A DNA stretch of 64,000 nt from Streptomyces wedmorensis (GTDB lineage: Bacteria > Actinomycetota > Actinomycetes > Streptomycetales > Streptomycetaceae): contig NZ_JNWK01000042.1 in NCBI RefSeq assembly GCF_000716445.1, forward strand, positions 36,589 to 100,588, in the 5' to 3' direction. Within the stretch, counting starts at the first letter, position 1, and each line of letters begins with the position of its first letter. The notes below the pieces were generated by a model, which worked only from the letters and a program-made list of their open reading frames with translations, ran no database searches and had not been told where the DNA came from. Of this stretch, positions 33,733-46,069 are shown piece by piece. A program made the translations under genes and the position numbers.

Positions 33733-35517
33733 TCAGCCGTCCGTGAGGACGATCGCGGACTCGCCGGGCAGCCGCAGCATGCCGTCCGCGCCCGGCGCCC
33801 CGATCGGCTCCCAGGCGGCGAGGACCCGGTCTCGGCCGTTGGAGCCGAGCGGGATGGCCGCGGACTCCTTGCCGAGGTTGACCGCCACCCGCAGGTCGCC
33901 GCGGCGGAAGACCAGCCAGCGGGCCTCCTCGTCGAAGGCGACCTTCACGCCCCCCAGGTCCGGATCGGTGAGGTCCGGGTGGGTGCGGCGCAGCGCGATC
34001 AGCTCGCGGTGCCACGCGAGGAGCCGCCGGTGGGGGTCGCGTTCGCGTTCGGAGCGGTCGAGCACGGAGCGGTCGCGGGTGGCGGGCTCCTGAGGGTCGG
34101 GCACGTCGTTCTCCGACCAGCCGTGCGCCGCGAACTCCCGCCGTCTGCCCCGCCGTACGGCCTCCGCGAGCTCCGGGTCGGTGTGGTCGGTGAAGTACTG
34201 CCAGGGCGTCGTCGCCCCCCACTCCTCACCCATGAACAGCATCGGCACGGACGGACCGGTGAGGACCAGGGCCGCCGCGCAGGCCAGCAGACCGGGGGAG
34301 AGGGACGCCGAAAGCCGGTCGCCCAGGGCCCGGTTGCCGATCTGGTCGTGGGTCTGGGCGTATCCGAGGAACCGGTGGGCGGGGGTGCGCTCCCGGTCCA
34401 CCGGCCGCCCGTGGCGCCGGCCCCGGAAGGACGAGTACGTGCCGTCGTGGAAGAACACATGGGTGAGCGTCTTCGCGAGCGCCGCCATCGGGGCCCGCGC
34501 GAAGTCGCCGTAGTAGCCCTGGGACTCACCGGTCAGCGCGGTGTGCAGCGCGTGGTGGAAGTCGTCGTTCCACTGGGCGTGGACGCCGAGACCGCCGAGC
34601 GTGCGCGGCGTCGTCGTCCGCGGGTCCGCGAGGTCGGACTCGGCGATCAGGAAGTGCTGGCGGCCCTGCTCCTTCGCCAACTCGTCCACGGCGGCCGACA
34701 GTTCCTCCAGGAACGTCAGGGCCCTCGTGTCGGCGAGCGCGTGCACCGCGTCGAGCCGCAGCCCGTCGATCCGGTAGTCCCGCAGCCAGGCGAGCGCGCT
34801 GCCGAGGAAGTACGCCCGCACCTCGTCCGAACCCGGTGCGTCCAGGTTCACGGCCGCGCCCCACGGCGTGTGGTGGGTCTCCGTGAAGTACGGCCCGAAG
34901 GACGGCAGGTGGTTGCCCGAGGGACCGAGGTGGTTGTGGACCACGTCGAGCACCACGCCCATGCCGAGCCCGTGCGCCGTGTCCACGAACCGCTTCAGCG
35001 CCTCGGGACCGCCGTACGGCTCGTGCACGGCCCACGGCGCCACCCCGTCGTACCCCCAGCCCCGCACCCCGGGGAACGAGCACAGCGGCATCAGCTCCAC
35101 ATGGGTGATGCCGAGGCCCGCGAGCTCCCCGAGGCGCGCCGCCGCCGCGTCCAGGGTCCCCTCCGGGGTGAAGGTTCCGACGTGCAGCTCGTACAGGACG
35201 GAGCTGCGCAGCCGGAGGCGGGGCGACTCGTGGCGCCAGGCGTACGCGGAGTGGTCGACGACGGCGCTCAGGCCGTCGGGGCCGTCGGGGAGCCGGCGCG
35301 AGCGCGGGTCGGGCAGGACCGGCCGGTGGTCGAGGGCGAAGCCGTACCGGTCGCCGTCCTCGGCGGGGACGACCCCGGTCCACCAGCCGTCCCGTCCGGC
35401 GTCCCGCTCCAAAGGATGGTCGGTGCCGTTCAGCGCCAGCACCACCCGGTCACGGGCGCTCGGCGCCCACACCTCGAAGAGCACGGGAATCCCCTCGTCG
35501 ACGGACCAGCCACTCAC
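33733..35517 (-). CDS. treZ: Malto-oligosyltrehalose trehalohydrolase TreZ
   Basis: This 594-residue GH13 enzyme releases trehalose from maltooligosyltrehalose made by TreY. It has an N-terminal beta domain (VLFEVWAPSA onward), then GH13 motifs DVVHNHLGPSGN, the nucleophile region DGLRLDAVHAL, acid/base AESDL, and THDQIGNR. A GTG at 35517 gives VSGWSVDEGIP at the start; an upstream GGATGG is a weak ribosome site. treY and glgX are on the same strand at 39239 and 42903, but separate genes lie between. Confidence 0.9.
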   Translation of the reverse strand: MSGWSVDEGIPVLFEVWAPSARDRVVLALNGTDHPLERDAGRDGWWTGVVPAEDGDRYGFALDHRPVLPDPRSRRLPDGPDGLSAVVDHSAYAWRHESPRLRLRSSVLYELHVGTFTPEGTLDAAAARLGELAGLGITHVELMPLCSFPGVRGWGYDGVAPWAVHEPYGGPEALKRFVDTAHGLGMGVVLDVVHNHLGPSGNHLPSFGPYFTETHHTPWGAAVNLDAPGSDEVRAYFLGSALAWLRDYRIDGLRLDAVHALADTRALTFLEELSAAVDELAKEQGRQHFLIAESDLADPRTTTPRTLGGLGVHAQWNDDFHHALHTALTGESQGYYGDFARAPMAALAKTLTHVFFHDGTYSSFRGRRHGRPVDRERTPAHRFLGYAQTHDQIGNRALGDRLSASLSPGLLACAAALVLTGPSVPMLFMGEEWGATTPWQYFTDHTDPELAEAVRRGRRREFAAHGWSENDVPDPQEPATRDRSVLDRSERERDPHRRLLAWHRELIALRRTHPDLTDPDLGGVKVAFDEEARWLVFRRGDLRVAVNLGKESAAIPLGSNGRDRVLAAWEPIGAPGADGMLRLPGESAIVLTDG

Positions 35518-35545
35518 CGCATGACTACCGCGTCCATCCTGGCAG

Positions 35546-36547
35546 TCAGGACCCCGACGCGCCCGGGGCGTCCCACACGTAGTTGATCGCGCGCTCGAAC
35601 GTGGCATAACCCGTCCGGGCGAACGCCGCCGCCATCGGCACGTTCCCCAGGTCCGTCGCCGCCCGGACGCGCGGCACGCCTTCGGCGGCCAGGATCCGGG
35701 TGCCCTCCGCCAGGATGTCGTCGACGTAGCCGTGGCCGCGGTGGGCGGGCAGCACGCCGATGTACGCGATCGTGTGGTGGTAGTTGTTGCGCGCCGGGAC
35801 GACGAAGCCGACGGGCTCGCCGCTCCCGGGAAGCAGGGCCACCCGCCACCACGCGCGGGGCGAGGAGCAGTGCTCGAACTCCTCGTCGTAGTGCAGATCC
35901 GCGGCCTCCCGCGGCGACAGGCCGGAGGCCAGATCGGCCTTGCCGTGCGCGTCGAGCGTGCCCTCCATCACCGGTGTCATCAGGGACACCAGGTCCTCGC
36001 GGTCCCGGACCGGACGGAACTCGAGGCGCCCCGACGGCTCCGGCACGGGGGTGCCGGGCAGCCACTCGAGACGGAGCCGCTCGACCAGGGGGCGGGCCCC
36101 GGCGCTCTCCAGGACCCCGAAGACCGACTCCAGGACGGAGCGGGTCTCCGGCACGTCACGCCAGTCCGCCGGCATGTACCGCGAGAACTCGGGGGGCCGC
36201 ACGCCGGCCGGGATCACGGCTGCCGCGGCGGTCTCCAGGAGCCGCAGGCCGACCTCGGCGCGCTCCTCCGGCGAAAGTCCCGGGTCGAGGTCGAGGAAGT
36301 CGAGCGCCTGCGGTGCGGAACCGGCCTTACCGGTCCACCAGGAGAGCCGGCCGAGCAGCCGCTCGCCGTCGAGCGCGACCCACATCCACTGCGGCAGGCG
36401 ACGGCCGGTGGCCAGGTCGTCGGCGAGCTCGTGGTCGAGCGAGTAGGTGAGGCGGAGGAACAGGTCGAGTTCCCCCGGGCCTGCGAGCGGACGTATGACG
36501 AGGTCGCGCCCGGACGAAGGAAGGGTGGACGGAGAGGACGTGGTCAC
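35546..36547 (-). CDS. GNAT family N-acetyltransferase
   Basis: This 333-residue protein holds two GNAT-like parts: an N-terminal domain (ELDLFLRLTYSLDHELA) and a C-terminal acetyl-CoA domain with IAYIGVLPAHRGHGYVDDIL (the R-x-x-G-x-G/A pattern). The acceptor substrate is unknown. The GTG at 36547 has AGGGGGAAA upstream. It is divergent from the DUF1707-FHA gene. Confidence 0.82.
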   Translation of the reverse strand: MTTSSPSTLPSSGRDLVIRPLAGPGELDLFLRLTYSLDHELADDLATGRRLPQWMWVALDGERLLGRLSWWTGKAGSAPQALDFLDLDPGLSPEERAEVGLRLLETAAAAVIPAGVRPPEFSRYMPADWRDVPETRSVLESVFGVLESAGARPLVERLRLEWLPGTPVPEPSGRLEFRPVRDREDLVSLMTPVMEGTLDAHGKADLASGLSPREAADLHYDEEFEHCSSPRAWWRVALLPGSGEPVGFVVPARNNYHHTIAYIGVLPAHRGHGYVDDILAEGTRILAAEGVPRVRAATDLGNVPMAAAFARTGYATFERAINYVWDAPGASGS

Positions 36548-36684
36548 GTCGGGTTTTCCCCCTGGGAATCCGTGGTCTGGAGACTGCGGGAACGTAGCAG
36601 TGAACCCGGGCCGGCCGGTACGGAGATTCCCAGGCCAGGGGGGCTTCTGGACACTGCGGGCCCGACGGACGGACAATCACATGT

Positions 36685-37233
36685 GTGACGACCCCTTTCG
36701 AGCTTCCGGCGAACTCCCCTCGGCTGACCGACGCCGAGCGGGACCGTGCGCTGGTGCTGCTCCGCGAGGGAGCCGCTCAGGGCCGCATCTCGCACGACAC
36801 CTTCGTCTTCCGGATGGAGCGCGCGCTCCAGGCCCGCCGCCCGGACGAACTCCACCTCCTCACCGCCGACCTGCGGACCGAGGGGACCTGGACCCGGCGG
36901 GTGGTGGGCGCGGTCGAGCGGATGTCCGCCTTCACGGCCCGGCTGGGCCGCGCCTGGCACGCGGAGCGGCTGCCGAAACTGCTGATGCCCCGTCCCGGCC
37001 CGCACCCGCTGCGGATCGGGCGCGACCCGGTCAACGGGCTGCGGCTCAGCCACGAGACCGCCTCCCGACTGCACGCCGAACTCTCCCTCCAGGGAGGCAT
37101 GTGGGTGCTGCGCGACCTCGGTTCGACGAACGGCACCACGGTCAACGGCCGCCGGGTGACCGGCGCCGTGGTCGTCCGTCCGGGCGACGTGGTCGGCTTC
37201 GGCCAGATGACCTTCCGCCTGTCCCACGACTGA
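36685..37233 (+). CDS. DUF1707-FHA domain protein
   Basis: This 182-residue protein has an N-terminal DUF1707 helical module (SPRLTDAERDRALVLLREGA onward) and a C-terminal FHA domain (IGRDPVNGLRLSHETASRLH, DLGSTNGTTVNG, GDVVGFGQMTFRL). FHA domains bind phosphothreonine, so it is a likely client of a Ser/Thr kinase. A GTG start at 36685. The P450-like gene lies 137 bp downstream on the same strand. Confidence 0.87.
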   Translation: MTTPFELPANSPRLTDAERDRALVLLREGAAQGRISHDTFVFRMERALQARRPDELHLLTADLRTEGTWTRRVVGAVERMSAFTARLGRAWHAERLPKLLMPRPGPHPLRIGRDPVNGLRLSHETASRLHAELSLQGGMWVLRDLGSTNGTTVNGRRVTGAVVVRPGDVVGFGQMTFRLSHD

Positions 37234-37370
37234 GCCGGCCCCCGGCCCCTCCCTCCGTTCACCCGTTCGGCGGTATGTGGCGGGCGGTCGGGCCCGTCCG
37301 GTGGTGGGCTGGGGGGACGCGCGCCACGTTCTCCGGCCGCGGCACCCACCGCCGATCGACAGGGGGCGCG

Positions 37371-38540
37371 ATGAGCGACGAGCCGAACCGGGGCATAGGG
37401 AAGGAACTGCCGGAACGGGCGGGAGCTCCGCGAGCCGGGGCGTCCGACGACCCCTGGACCCGGATCCCGTCCATGGCGCCGGCGGCGCCCTCGGCCGCGC
37501 GCCCGGACGTGCCGCCCGCCGGCCCGCGGGCCGGCGCCCCGCTCCGCACCCCCGCCTCCGGCACCGTGCCGGGTCGCGTGCGGACCGTGGCCGACCCGGC
37601 GGCGGCAGGGCCCGTGGGGCCGACCGGGCGGACCGTCGCGCCGAGCCCCCTGGACCCGGGAGCCACGCGCGACCCGCACCCGATCCACCGGACCCTGCGC
37701 GAGGAGTTCCCGCTCACGTACGACCCGCTGCTGCGGGCCTGGGTCCTCAGCCGGTACGCGGACGTCGCCGCCGCCCTCACCGACAGCCGCTTCACCCATG
37801 GGCACCGGCCCGGCGACCCGCCCTGCGACGAGGCCCACGTCGACATCGGCGTCGCCGCGCTGGGTGCCGTCGCGGAACGCACCGCGTACGTCCTCGCCCG
37901 CCGGATCGCCGAACGGCAACAGGCCGACCTGGTCGCCGACTTCTGCCACTGGCTGCCCGCCGGGACCGTCGCCGCCGCCGTCGGCGTGCCGTACCGCGAC
38001 ATGATGCGGCTGGTGCGCGGCCGGGCGGCCGGGGCGCTCGCGGGGGAGTGCGGCGGGCAGATCGCCGTACGGGAGAAGGCCCTCGCGTCCTTCCTCGCCA
38101 ACGTCCTCACCGACCCCGATCAGGTGGCCGCGCTCCGAGACGCCCCCGCCGGGCTCGTGGCCCGTGCCTGGACCGAGTCGCTGCGCCGCGACCCGCCGGT
38201 GCAGATCGCCGTGCGCCGTACCCGCGCCGAGGTGAAGGTGAGCGGCGGGACCGTCCCGGCGGGCGCGTCGGTGGCCCTGCTCATCGGCTCGGCGGGCAGG
38301 GACCCCGAGCGGTTCCGCGAGCCCGACCGCTTCGACCCGTTCCGGGACGACGCCGATCAGCTGACCTACGGGAGCGGTCGTTGCCCGGCCGTCCTTCTCG
38401 CGGGCCTCGAAGCCGAGTTCGCGCTGCGCGCCCTCTTCACGGCCATGCCGCGGCTCCGCCTCGCCGACGGCTTCCGTCCCGTCTCCACCGGTCTCATCAC
38501 GCGTGCCCCGCGCAGCCTGATCGTCCGTCCGGGCGGCTGA
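37371..38540 (+). CDS. Cytochrome P450-like protein with degenerate heme site
   Basis: The 389-residue product has a Pro/Ala-rich N-terminal 75 residues, then a P450-like core: helix C-like residues, the ExxR motif ESLR (269-272), FDPFR and a cysteine-ligand loop. The loop reads YGSGRC (333-338), two residues short of the usual FGxGxHxC, and the I-helix AGxxT motif is absent, so the core is about 90 residues below a normal P450. Cys338 may still be the heme ligand. It may be a non-catalytic or specialised member. AGGGGGC precedes the ATG. Confidence 0.7.
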   Translation: MSDEPNRGIGKELPERAGAPRAGASDDPWTRIPSMAPAAPSAARPDVPPAGPRAGAPLRTPASGTVPGRVRTVADPAAAGPVGPTGRTVAPSPLDPGATRDPHPIHRTLREEFPLTYDPLLRAWVLSRYADVAAALTDSRFTHGHRPGDPPCDEAHVDIGVAALGAVAERTAYVLARRIAERQQADLVADFCHWLPAGTVAAAVGVPYRDMMRLVRGRAAGALAGECGGQIAVREKALASFLANVLTDPDQVAALRDAPAGLVARAWTESLRRDPPVQIAVRRTRAEVKVSGGTVPAGASVALLIGSAGRDPERFREPDRFDPFRDDADQLTYGSGRCPAVLLAGLEAEFALRALFTAMPRLRLADGFRPVSTGLITRAPRSLIVRPGG

Positions 38541-38644
38541 GCCGGGTCCCGGACGGGGGGGCGAGTGCCCCTTGAACCGCTGTTAGGGTGACGTGCGCTC
38601 GTCAAAAGAGCGCCTGCGCTACCACTTCCAACGGGGATTCAAAC

Positions 38645-39130
38645 ATGAAGATTCGTCATGTCCGCGCGATCGCGGTCTTCGGCATCGCGGTCGTCGCCCT
38701 GACCGGTGCCCGCGGCTCGCACGGCGGCAGCTGCGGCGGCAGCTCCGGCAGCAGCTCCTCCAGCTCCGGCAGCAACCACAGCGACAACGACGGCACCTCG
38801 GGCAGCTCCTCCGGCGGCTCGGTGCCCGGCGGCTCCAGCAGCGCCAACAAGGCCGAGCGCGACGTGACCATCAACGAGTGCACGTACGACTCCGCGACCA
38901 AGAACCTCGTCGCCCGCGTCACCGTCAACAACGACGGCGTGCTCGACTACGACTACAGCATCACCATGAAGTTCACCGGCGGCACCGCCACCCCGGCCTC
39001 CGCGACCAAGACCGGCATCGCCGTCGCCGCCGGCGCCACCGAGAAGGCCGAACTCACCACCCCGTACACCGGATCCGGCGACGGCTCCGAGTACACCAAG
39101 TGCGAGGTCTCCCGCGCCTCCCGCTCCTGA
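38645..39130 (+). CDS. Secreted Ser/Gly-rich hypothetical protein
   Basis: This 161-residue protein begins with a signal peptide (MKIRHVRAIAVFGIAVVALT), followed by Gly/Ser/Cys-poor low complexity with one Cys (GGSCGGSSGSSSSSS), then a beta-rich domain with a probable disulfide between INECTY and KCEVS. It resembles small secreted Ig-like actinobacterial proteins. The function is unknown. The P450-like gene ends 104 bp upstream. Confidence 0.72.
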   Translation: MKIRHVRAIAVFGIAVVALTGARGSHGGSCGGSSGSSSSSSGSNHSDNDGTSGSSSGGSVPGGSSSANKAERDVTINECTYDSATKNLVARVTVNNDGVLDYDYSITMKFTGGTATPASATKTGIAVAAGATEKAELTTPYTGSGDGSEYTKCEVSRASRS

Positions 39131-39158
39131 CGCCGACGGGCGGTCCGACCCGCGAGGC

Positions 39159-39188
39159 CCCGTCGGTCGGCCACGGCCGACCGACGGG
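39159..39188. terminator. Bidirectional hairpin terminator
   Basis: A perfect 13-bp stem (arms 39159-39171 and 39176-39188, loop CACG) lies between the secreted protein and the converging treY gene. Confidence 0.72.
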
Positions 39189-39238
39189 ACAACCGCCTGG
39201 ACGAGCCCGCGCCGAGGACCACGCGGGGTGCCCGCTCC

Positions 39239-41608
39239 CTACCCCGTCCGCACGAGGAGGGCCACCGGGCGGTCCGCGAAGAGCTCGGCCAGTTTGAGCT
39301 CGGTGGCGGGGCCACCGGTGAACTCGCGCACGCCGTCCAGGAGATCGGACCAGCGGCCGTCGGGAAGGACGAGCTCGGTGTCCTGCCAGCCGCCCGCCTC
39401 GGCGAGGCGGAGCGAGAGCCGGGTGACGGCGGTCACCACCGTGTCCGAGCGGGTGAAGGCCAGGCAGTGGGCCGCCGCCGGGCCGGTCGCGGTCAGCGGG
39501 GCGTACGTGCCGCCGGGGCCGAAGACCTCCGGGCGGGCGCGGCGCAGCCCGAGCGCGGCGCGGACCAGGACGGTCCGGTCGTCGTCCGGGCCGATCGCGA
39601 ACGGGGCCCGGTTGTCCGGGTCGACGAGGGCGCGGTACTCCCGCTCGGTGTTCTGGTAGAGCTCCGGAACCCCGGGCATGGTCAGCTGCGCGAGCGCCGC
39701 GCCGAGCGCGTGCGCCCGGATGTGGGGCTCCAGGGCGAAGGCCGCCTCCGAGGCCGCCCGCAGCGGGATCCGGCCCGGCCCGGCCGCGGCGAAGTCGGCG
39801 ACGGCGCGCTCGTATCCGGGGTCGGGCTCGGTCCAGCTGGTCCGCAGCCCCGCCTCGCGGACGGACTTGAGGATCGCGGGCCCGAGCCGCTCCGGGTCCG
39901 GGCGGCCGAAGCCGAAGGCCGTCTGCCAGGCCGTCCACGCCACGTGCGGATCGGGCGCGGGCACCCCCGCGACCTCCCCGAGGAGGTCCGCCCACACCTG
40001 CGGGCACTGGGCGAGCACGGCGACGGCGGCCCGGACGTCGGCGCTGCGCTTGGTGTCGTGCGTGGAGAGCACGGTGCCGGTGGCCGGCCAGTCGCGGGCG
40101 ATCCGCAGGCAGTACGCGTGGAACTCCTCCACCGACACCGCCGGGCGGCCCGCGTCGCCGCCCACCTCGTTCGCCGAGAGCAGAGGCGCGTACCGGTAGA
40201 AGGCGGTGTCCTCCACGGACTTGGCCCGCAGCGCCGACGAGGTCTGCGCGAACCGGGCCCGGAAAGCCCGGTGTTCGAGCCCGTCGCCGCGCGCGCCGAG
40301 CGCCAGGTCCCGTACGACGTCGACCGCCGTCGCCTCCTCCGGCACGGCGAACGCGGCCTTCGCGCCGCGCGCCGCCTCCGCGGTCAGCACCTCCTCGCCG
40401 CCGGTCCGGTAGGGGCGGTAGACCGGTACGCGGACGAGTAGTTCGCGGATCGCCGTGGCGAGCGCCCAGGGGGCGTGGTCCCGGAGCGCGGGGTCGGCGG
40501 CGCAGATCCGGTCCGCGATCCGGGTCAGCGCGGCCGTCTCGGAGGCCAGGTCGTGGGTGACCACCTCGTACGCGGCGCGCCGCGCGGTCGCCTCCCAGTG
40601 GCCGCCCCGGTCCGCTGCCTTCCCTACGAACTCCCGGTAGACGTCCGCGAGTTCGTCGGCACCGACCGGGTCGGTGAACACGCCGTCGAGCTGCCGGAGC
40701 GCGTCGTACCCGGTGGTGCCGGCGACGGGCCAGGCGGCGGGCAGGGTCTCCGGTCCGGTGAGGATCTTCTCCACCACCGTCCAGCAGCGCCCGCCGGTCG
40801 CCGCCGCGAGGTCCTCCAGGTAGCCCTGCGGGTCGGCCAGCCCGTCCGGGTGGTCGATGCGCAGCCCCTCGACCACCCCGTCCGCGACCAGCTCCACGAT
40901 CTTCGCGTGGGTCGCGGCGAACACCTCGGGGTCCTCGACCCGCACCCCGATGAGATCCGAGACGGTGAAGAACCGCCGGTAGTCGAGCTCTGTGCGGGCG
41001 AGGCGCCACCAGCCCAGCCGGTACCACTGGGCGTCGAGCAGTTCGTCGAGGGGCATCGCCTCGGTGCCCGGCCGGAGCGGGAACTCCTGCCCGTCCAGGT
41101 GCAGGGAGCCGCCGGAGACCCGCAGCCGGTCCCGTACCTCCGGGAGCCGCGCGGGCAGCACCGGGAGCAGCATCCGGCCGTCCCCGGCCCGCCAGTCGAT
41201 GTCGAACCAGCGTGCGTACGGCGAGTCGGGGCCGTCGCGGAGGACGGCGCGCAGCGCGGGGTTGTGCCGGGGGGAGGCCGCCATGTGGTTGGGCACCAGG
41301 TCCACGACCAGGCCGAGACCGTGCCTCCGGGCGGTCGCGGACAGCGCCCGCAGCCCCTCCTCGCCGCCCAGTTCGGCCCGTACGGACCGGTGGTCGGTGA
41401 CGTCGTAGCCGTGGGTGGAGCCGGGCACCGCCTCCAGGACCGGCGACAGGTGGAGGTGCGAGACCCCGAGCCCGGCGAGGTGCGGCACGGCACGCTCGGC
41501 GGCCGCGAAGGGGAAGCCCGGCTGGAGCTGGAGCCGGTAGGTCGCGGTGGGGACGGGGGCGGAGGCGGGCGGCGGGGACGGGGTCGACGGGACCGGGATG
41601 GAGGTCAT
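39239..41608 (-). CDS. treY: Malto-oligosyltrehalose synthase TreY
   Basis: This 789-residue GH13 enzyme turns the reducing-end glucose of an alpha-1,4-glucan into a trehalose unit, the step before TreZ. It has VPTATYRLQLQPGF at the start, SPVLEAVPGSTHGYDVTD, DLVPNHMA, the nucleophile DHPDGLADP region and TVVEKIL. ATG at 41608. It has its own gap from the divergent MFS gene. treZ and glgX are nearby on the same strand but not in one operon. Confidence 0.92.
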   Translation of the reverse strand: MTSIPVPSTPSPPPASAPVPTATYRLQLQPGFPFAAAERAVPHLAGLGVSHLHLSPVLEAVPGSTHGYDVTDHRSVRAELGGEEGLRALSATARRHGLGLVVDLVPNHMAASPRHNPALRAVLRDGPDSPYARWFDIDWRAGDGRMLLPVLPARLPEVRDRLRVSGGSLHLDGQEFPLRPGTEAMPLDELLDAQWYRLGWWRLARTELDYRRFFTVSDLIGVRVEDPEVFAATHAKIVELVADGVVEGLRIDHPDGLADPQGYLEDLAAATGGRCWTVVEKILTGPETLPAAWPVAGTTGYDALRQLDGVFTDPVGADELADVYREFVGKAADRGGHWEATARRAAYEVVTHDLASETAALTRIADRICAADPALRDHAPWALATAIRELLVRVPVYRPYRTGGEEVLTAEAARGAKAAFAVPEEATAVDVVRDLALGARGDGLEHRAFRARFAQTSSALRAKSVEDTAFYRYAPLLSANEVGGDAGRPAVSVEEFHAYCLRIARDWPATGTVLSTHDTKRSADVRAAVAVLAQCPQVWADLLGEVAGVPAPDPHVAWTAWQTAFGFGRPDPERLGPAILKSVREAGLRTSWTEPDPGYERAVADFAAAGPGRIPLRAASEAAFALEPHIRAHALGAALAQLTMPGVPELYQNTEREYRALVDPDNRAPFAIGPDDDRTVLVRAALGLRRARPEVFGPGGTYAPLTATGPAAAHCLAFTRSDTVVTAVTRLSLRLAEAGGWQDTELVLPDGRWSDLLDGVREFTGGPATELKLAELFADRPVALLVRTG

Positions 41609-42902
41609 GCGAACGTACGTACCCCGTCGAAGGGCTTCTGTGTCATCGCCCCATGCACCCGTTCGTGTGCATCGCGTTACGTTCGCGTGATGCTCCGGAT
41701 GTATCGCGACACGCTGTCCCTGCTCGGACCGGTCCTGCCGGTCGTCTCCTTCCTCGGCCGGCTGCCCACCGCCATGTGCCAGCTCGGCAGCCTGCTCCTG
41801 GTCGCCGAGACGAGCGGCTCCCTCGCCACGGCGGGCCTCACGGGCGGCGCGCTGGCGGCCGGGCAGACCGTCGCCGGGCCGCTCGTCGGCCGCCTCGCCG
41901 ACCGGCACGGGCAGCGCGGGGTCGTCCTCGCCGCCTCCCTGGCGAACGCGGTCGCCGTCACCGCCCTGGTCCTCGCCGCGCTCGCCCAGGCGCCCACGGC
42001 CGGGCTGATGGCGCTCGGCGTCCTCGCCGGCGCCACCGTCCCCCAGGTCGGACCGCTCGCCCGGACCCGGTCGGTGGCCCTCGCCCGGCGGTCCGGGGCG
42101 GACGACCGGCTCGTCGGCGCGGTGCTCTCCTTCGAGGGCACCCTCGACGAGGTGTCCTTCGTCCTCGGCCCCGCCTTCGTCGGCCTCGCCGCGGCCCTCG
42201 CCCACCCGGCCGGCGCCCTCCTCGCGGCCGCGCTCCTGCTCCTCGTCTGCGGCTCCGCCTTCGCGCTGCACCCGACGGCCCGGGCCACCGCCCCCGAGCC
42301 GTCCGCTTCCACCCGGAAGAGTGCCGCCGAACGGACGCGGCTGCCGGGACCGGCGTACGCCCTGAGGGGCACCATGGTGCTCCAGGGCGCCATGTTCGGC
42401 GCCTCGCAGGCCGGGATCACCGCGCTCACCGAGGAGCTCGGCGCACCCGCCCAGGCCGGCCTGGTCTACGCGGCCATGGGCGTGATGAGCGCCGCCGTCG
42501 GGCTCTCGATGGCGGCCGTCCCCGCCCGCGTCGGTCTGACGACCCGCTGGCGCGCCGCCACCGCCGGGCTCGTCGTGCTCTCGGTGCCGCTGCTGTTCGT
42601 CGGTTCCCTCGGTGCGCTGTACGCGGTGGTCGTCGTCCTCGGCGCCGCCTACGCCCCGCACCTCATCACGGTCTTCGGACTCACCGAGCGGACCGTGCCC
42701 GCCGCCCGGCTCGCCGAGTCCATGGCCTTCCTGACCAGCGGGATCGTCGGTGGCCAGGCCCTCGCCCTGGCGATCTCGGGCCGGCTGGCCGAGGGCCACG
42801 GCGCCCCCGCCGCCTTCGCGGTGGCGGTGGGGGCGGCCGTGGCCTGCGCGGCGCTTTCCTGGTCGGTACGGGTGACGGCTCCCGCCACCGTCGTACGGGA
42901 GG

Positions 42903-45023
<2,121 letters not shown>

Positions 45024-45162
45024 GGATAAGACTCTTCCTCTTCTGTCCGGGTTTATGAGGTGTTCTTCGGCCAAATCCTGCCCGAAAGAGGGGCAACCTC
45101 CTAGGACTTCGCCCCGTCCTACCGGGTGACCGCAGGACCAAGAGGGGGATAGAGGGGGAAGT

Positions 45163-46014
45163 GTGTACGAAATAGCACGCCGCCATCTGGGGAAGGTGGT
45201 GGCCGGAGCGGCCATGGCGGTGACGGGAACCGCCGTCGCGGTCGCGATCACCCTGCCGGCCCCGGCGGGGGCCGAGGACACGCCGGGCGCACGCGGCACC
45301 GTCGCCGCGGGGGCGGACGCGGCCGGCGCGGCCGGCGCCTCCGGAGGTGGGACCGCCGGGCAGGGCGAGGCGGGCACGCAGGCCGCCGGCTCCGCGCCCG
45401 CACCGGCGACGGTGGCGCCGCCGCCGGTCGAGGGGGCCAGGGGAGTGGGCAGCGACCCGCTCACCGACGACGAGCTCGCCCGGGCCGAGCAGCTGGCGCT
45501 GACCCCGCCCGCGGCCGCCGCCCAGGAGAACGTCGAGGGCGGCCGGGGGCCGCAGCACCTCGCCACCGAACTCGCCGACCCGCAGCCGGGGGACGACACG
45601 CGCCGCGCCGACGTGCGCTTCTACGACTACGCGCGGGACGAGCTCATCACCCGGACCGTCAACCTCGACACGGGCAAGGTCGAGAGGTCCGGCGCGCAGA
45701 AGGGCGTCCAGCCCTCCGCCCACCCCGAGGAACTGCGCGAGGCACTGGAACTGATCCTCGCGAGCCCGCTCGGCAAGGGCGTCAAGGAGGACTACGAGGA
45801 CGCCACCGGCAAGGAGCTCACCTCCACCGCCCAGCTGTGGTTCAACGGCGACGCCTACCGCCCCTACCGCGAGGCCGACGTGCCCCCGCAGCTCGTCCGC
45901 TGCGGCGAGCACCGCTGCGTCCGGCTCGTCACCAAGGTCCTCAACGGGGCCTGGATCGACACCCGGAACCTGATCGTCGACCTCTCCGCGAGGACCGTCA
46001 CCCGCGTCGGCTGA
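45163..46014 (+). CDS. Secreted protein with copper-amine-oxidase N2/N3-like domain
   Basis: This 283-residue protein has an export signal (ARRHLGKVVAGAAMAVTG, hydrophobic core), an Ala/Gly/Pro linker to about residue 100, then a domain that resembles the N2/N3 domains of copper amine oxidase: ADVRFYDYARDELITRTVNL, KGVQPSAHPEELREALEL, and C-terminal RCGEHRCVRLVTKVLNG. The next gene carries a catalytic-type domain of the same family. A GTG at 45163 follows a GGGGGAA stretch. The split is described further in the findings. Confidence 0.68.
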   Translation: MYEIARRHLGKVVAGAAMAVTGTAVAVAITLPAPAGAEDTPGARGTVAAGADAAGAAGASGGGTAGQGEAGTQAAGSAPAPATVAPPPVEGARGVGSDPLTDDELARAEQLALTPPAAAAQENVEGGRGPQHLATELADPQPGDDTRRADVRFYDYARDELITRTVNLDTGKVERSGAQKGVQPSAHPEELREALELILASPLGKGVKEDYEDATGKELTSTAQLWFNGDAYRPYREADVPPQLVRCGEHRCVRLVTKVLNGAWIDTRNLIVDLSARTVTRVG

Positions 46015-46069
46015 CCACCGCCGCCCCGGTCCTCTCCCGCCGCCTCTCCGTACGAGGGAGTACGTTCCC

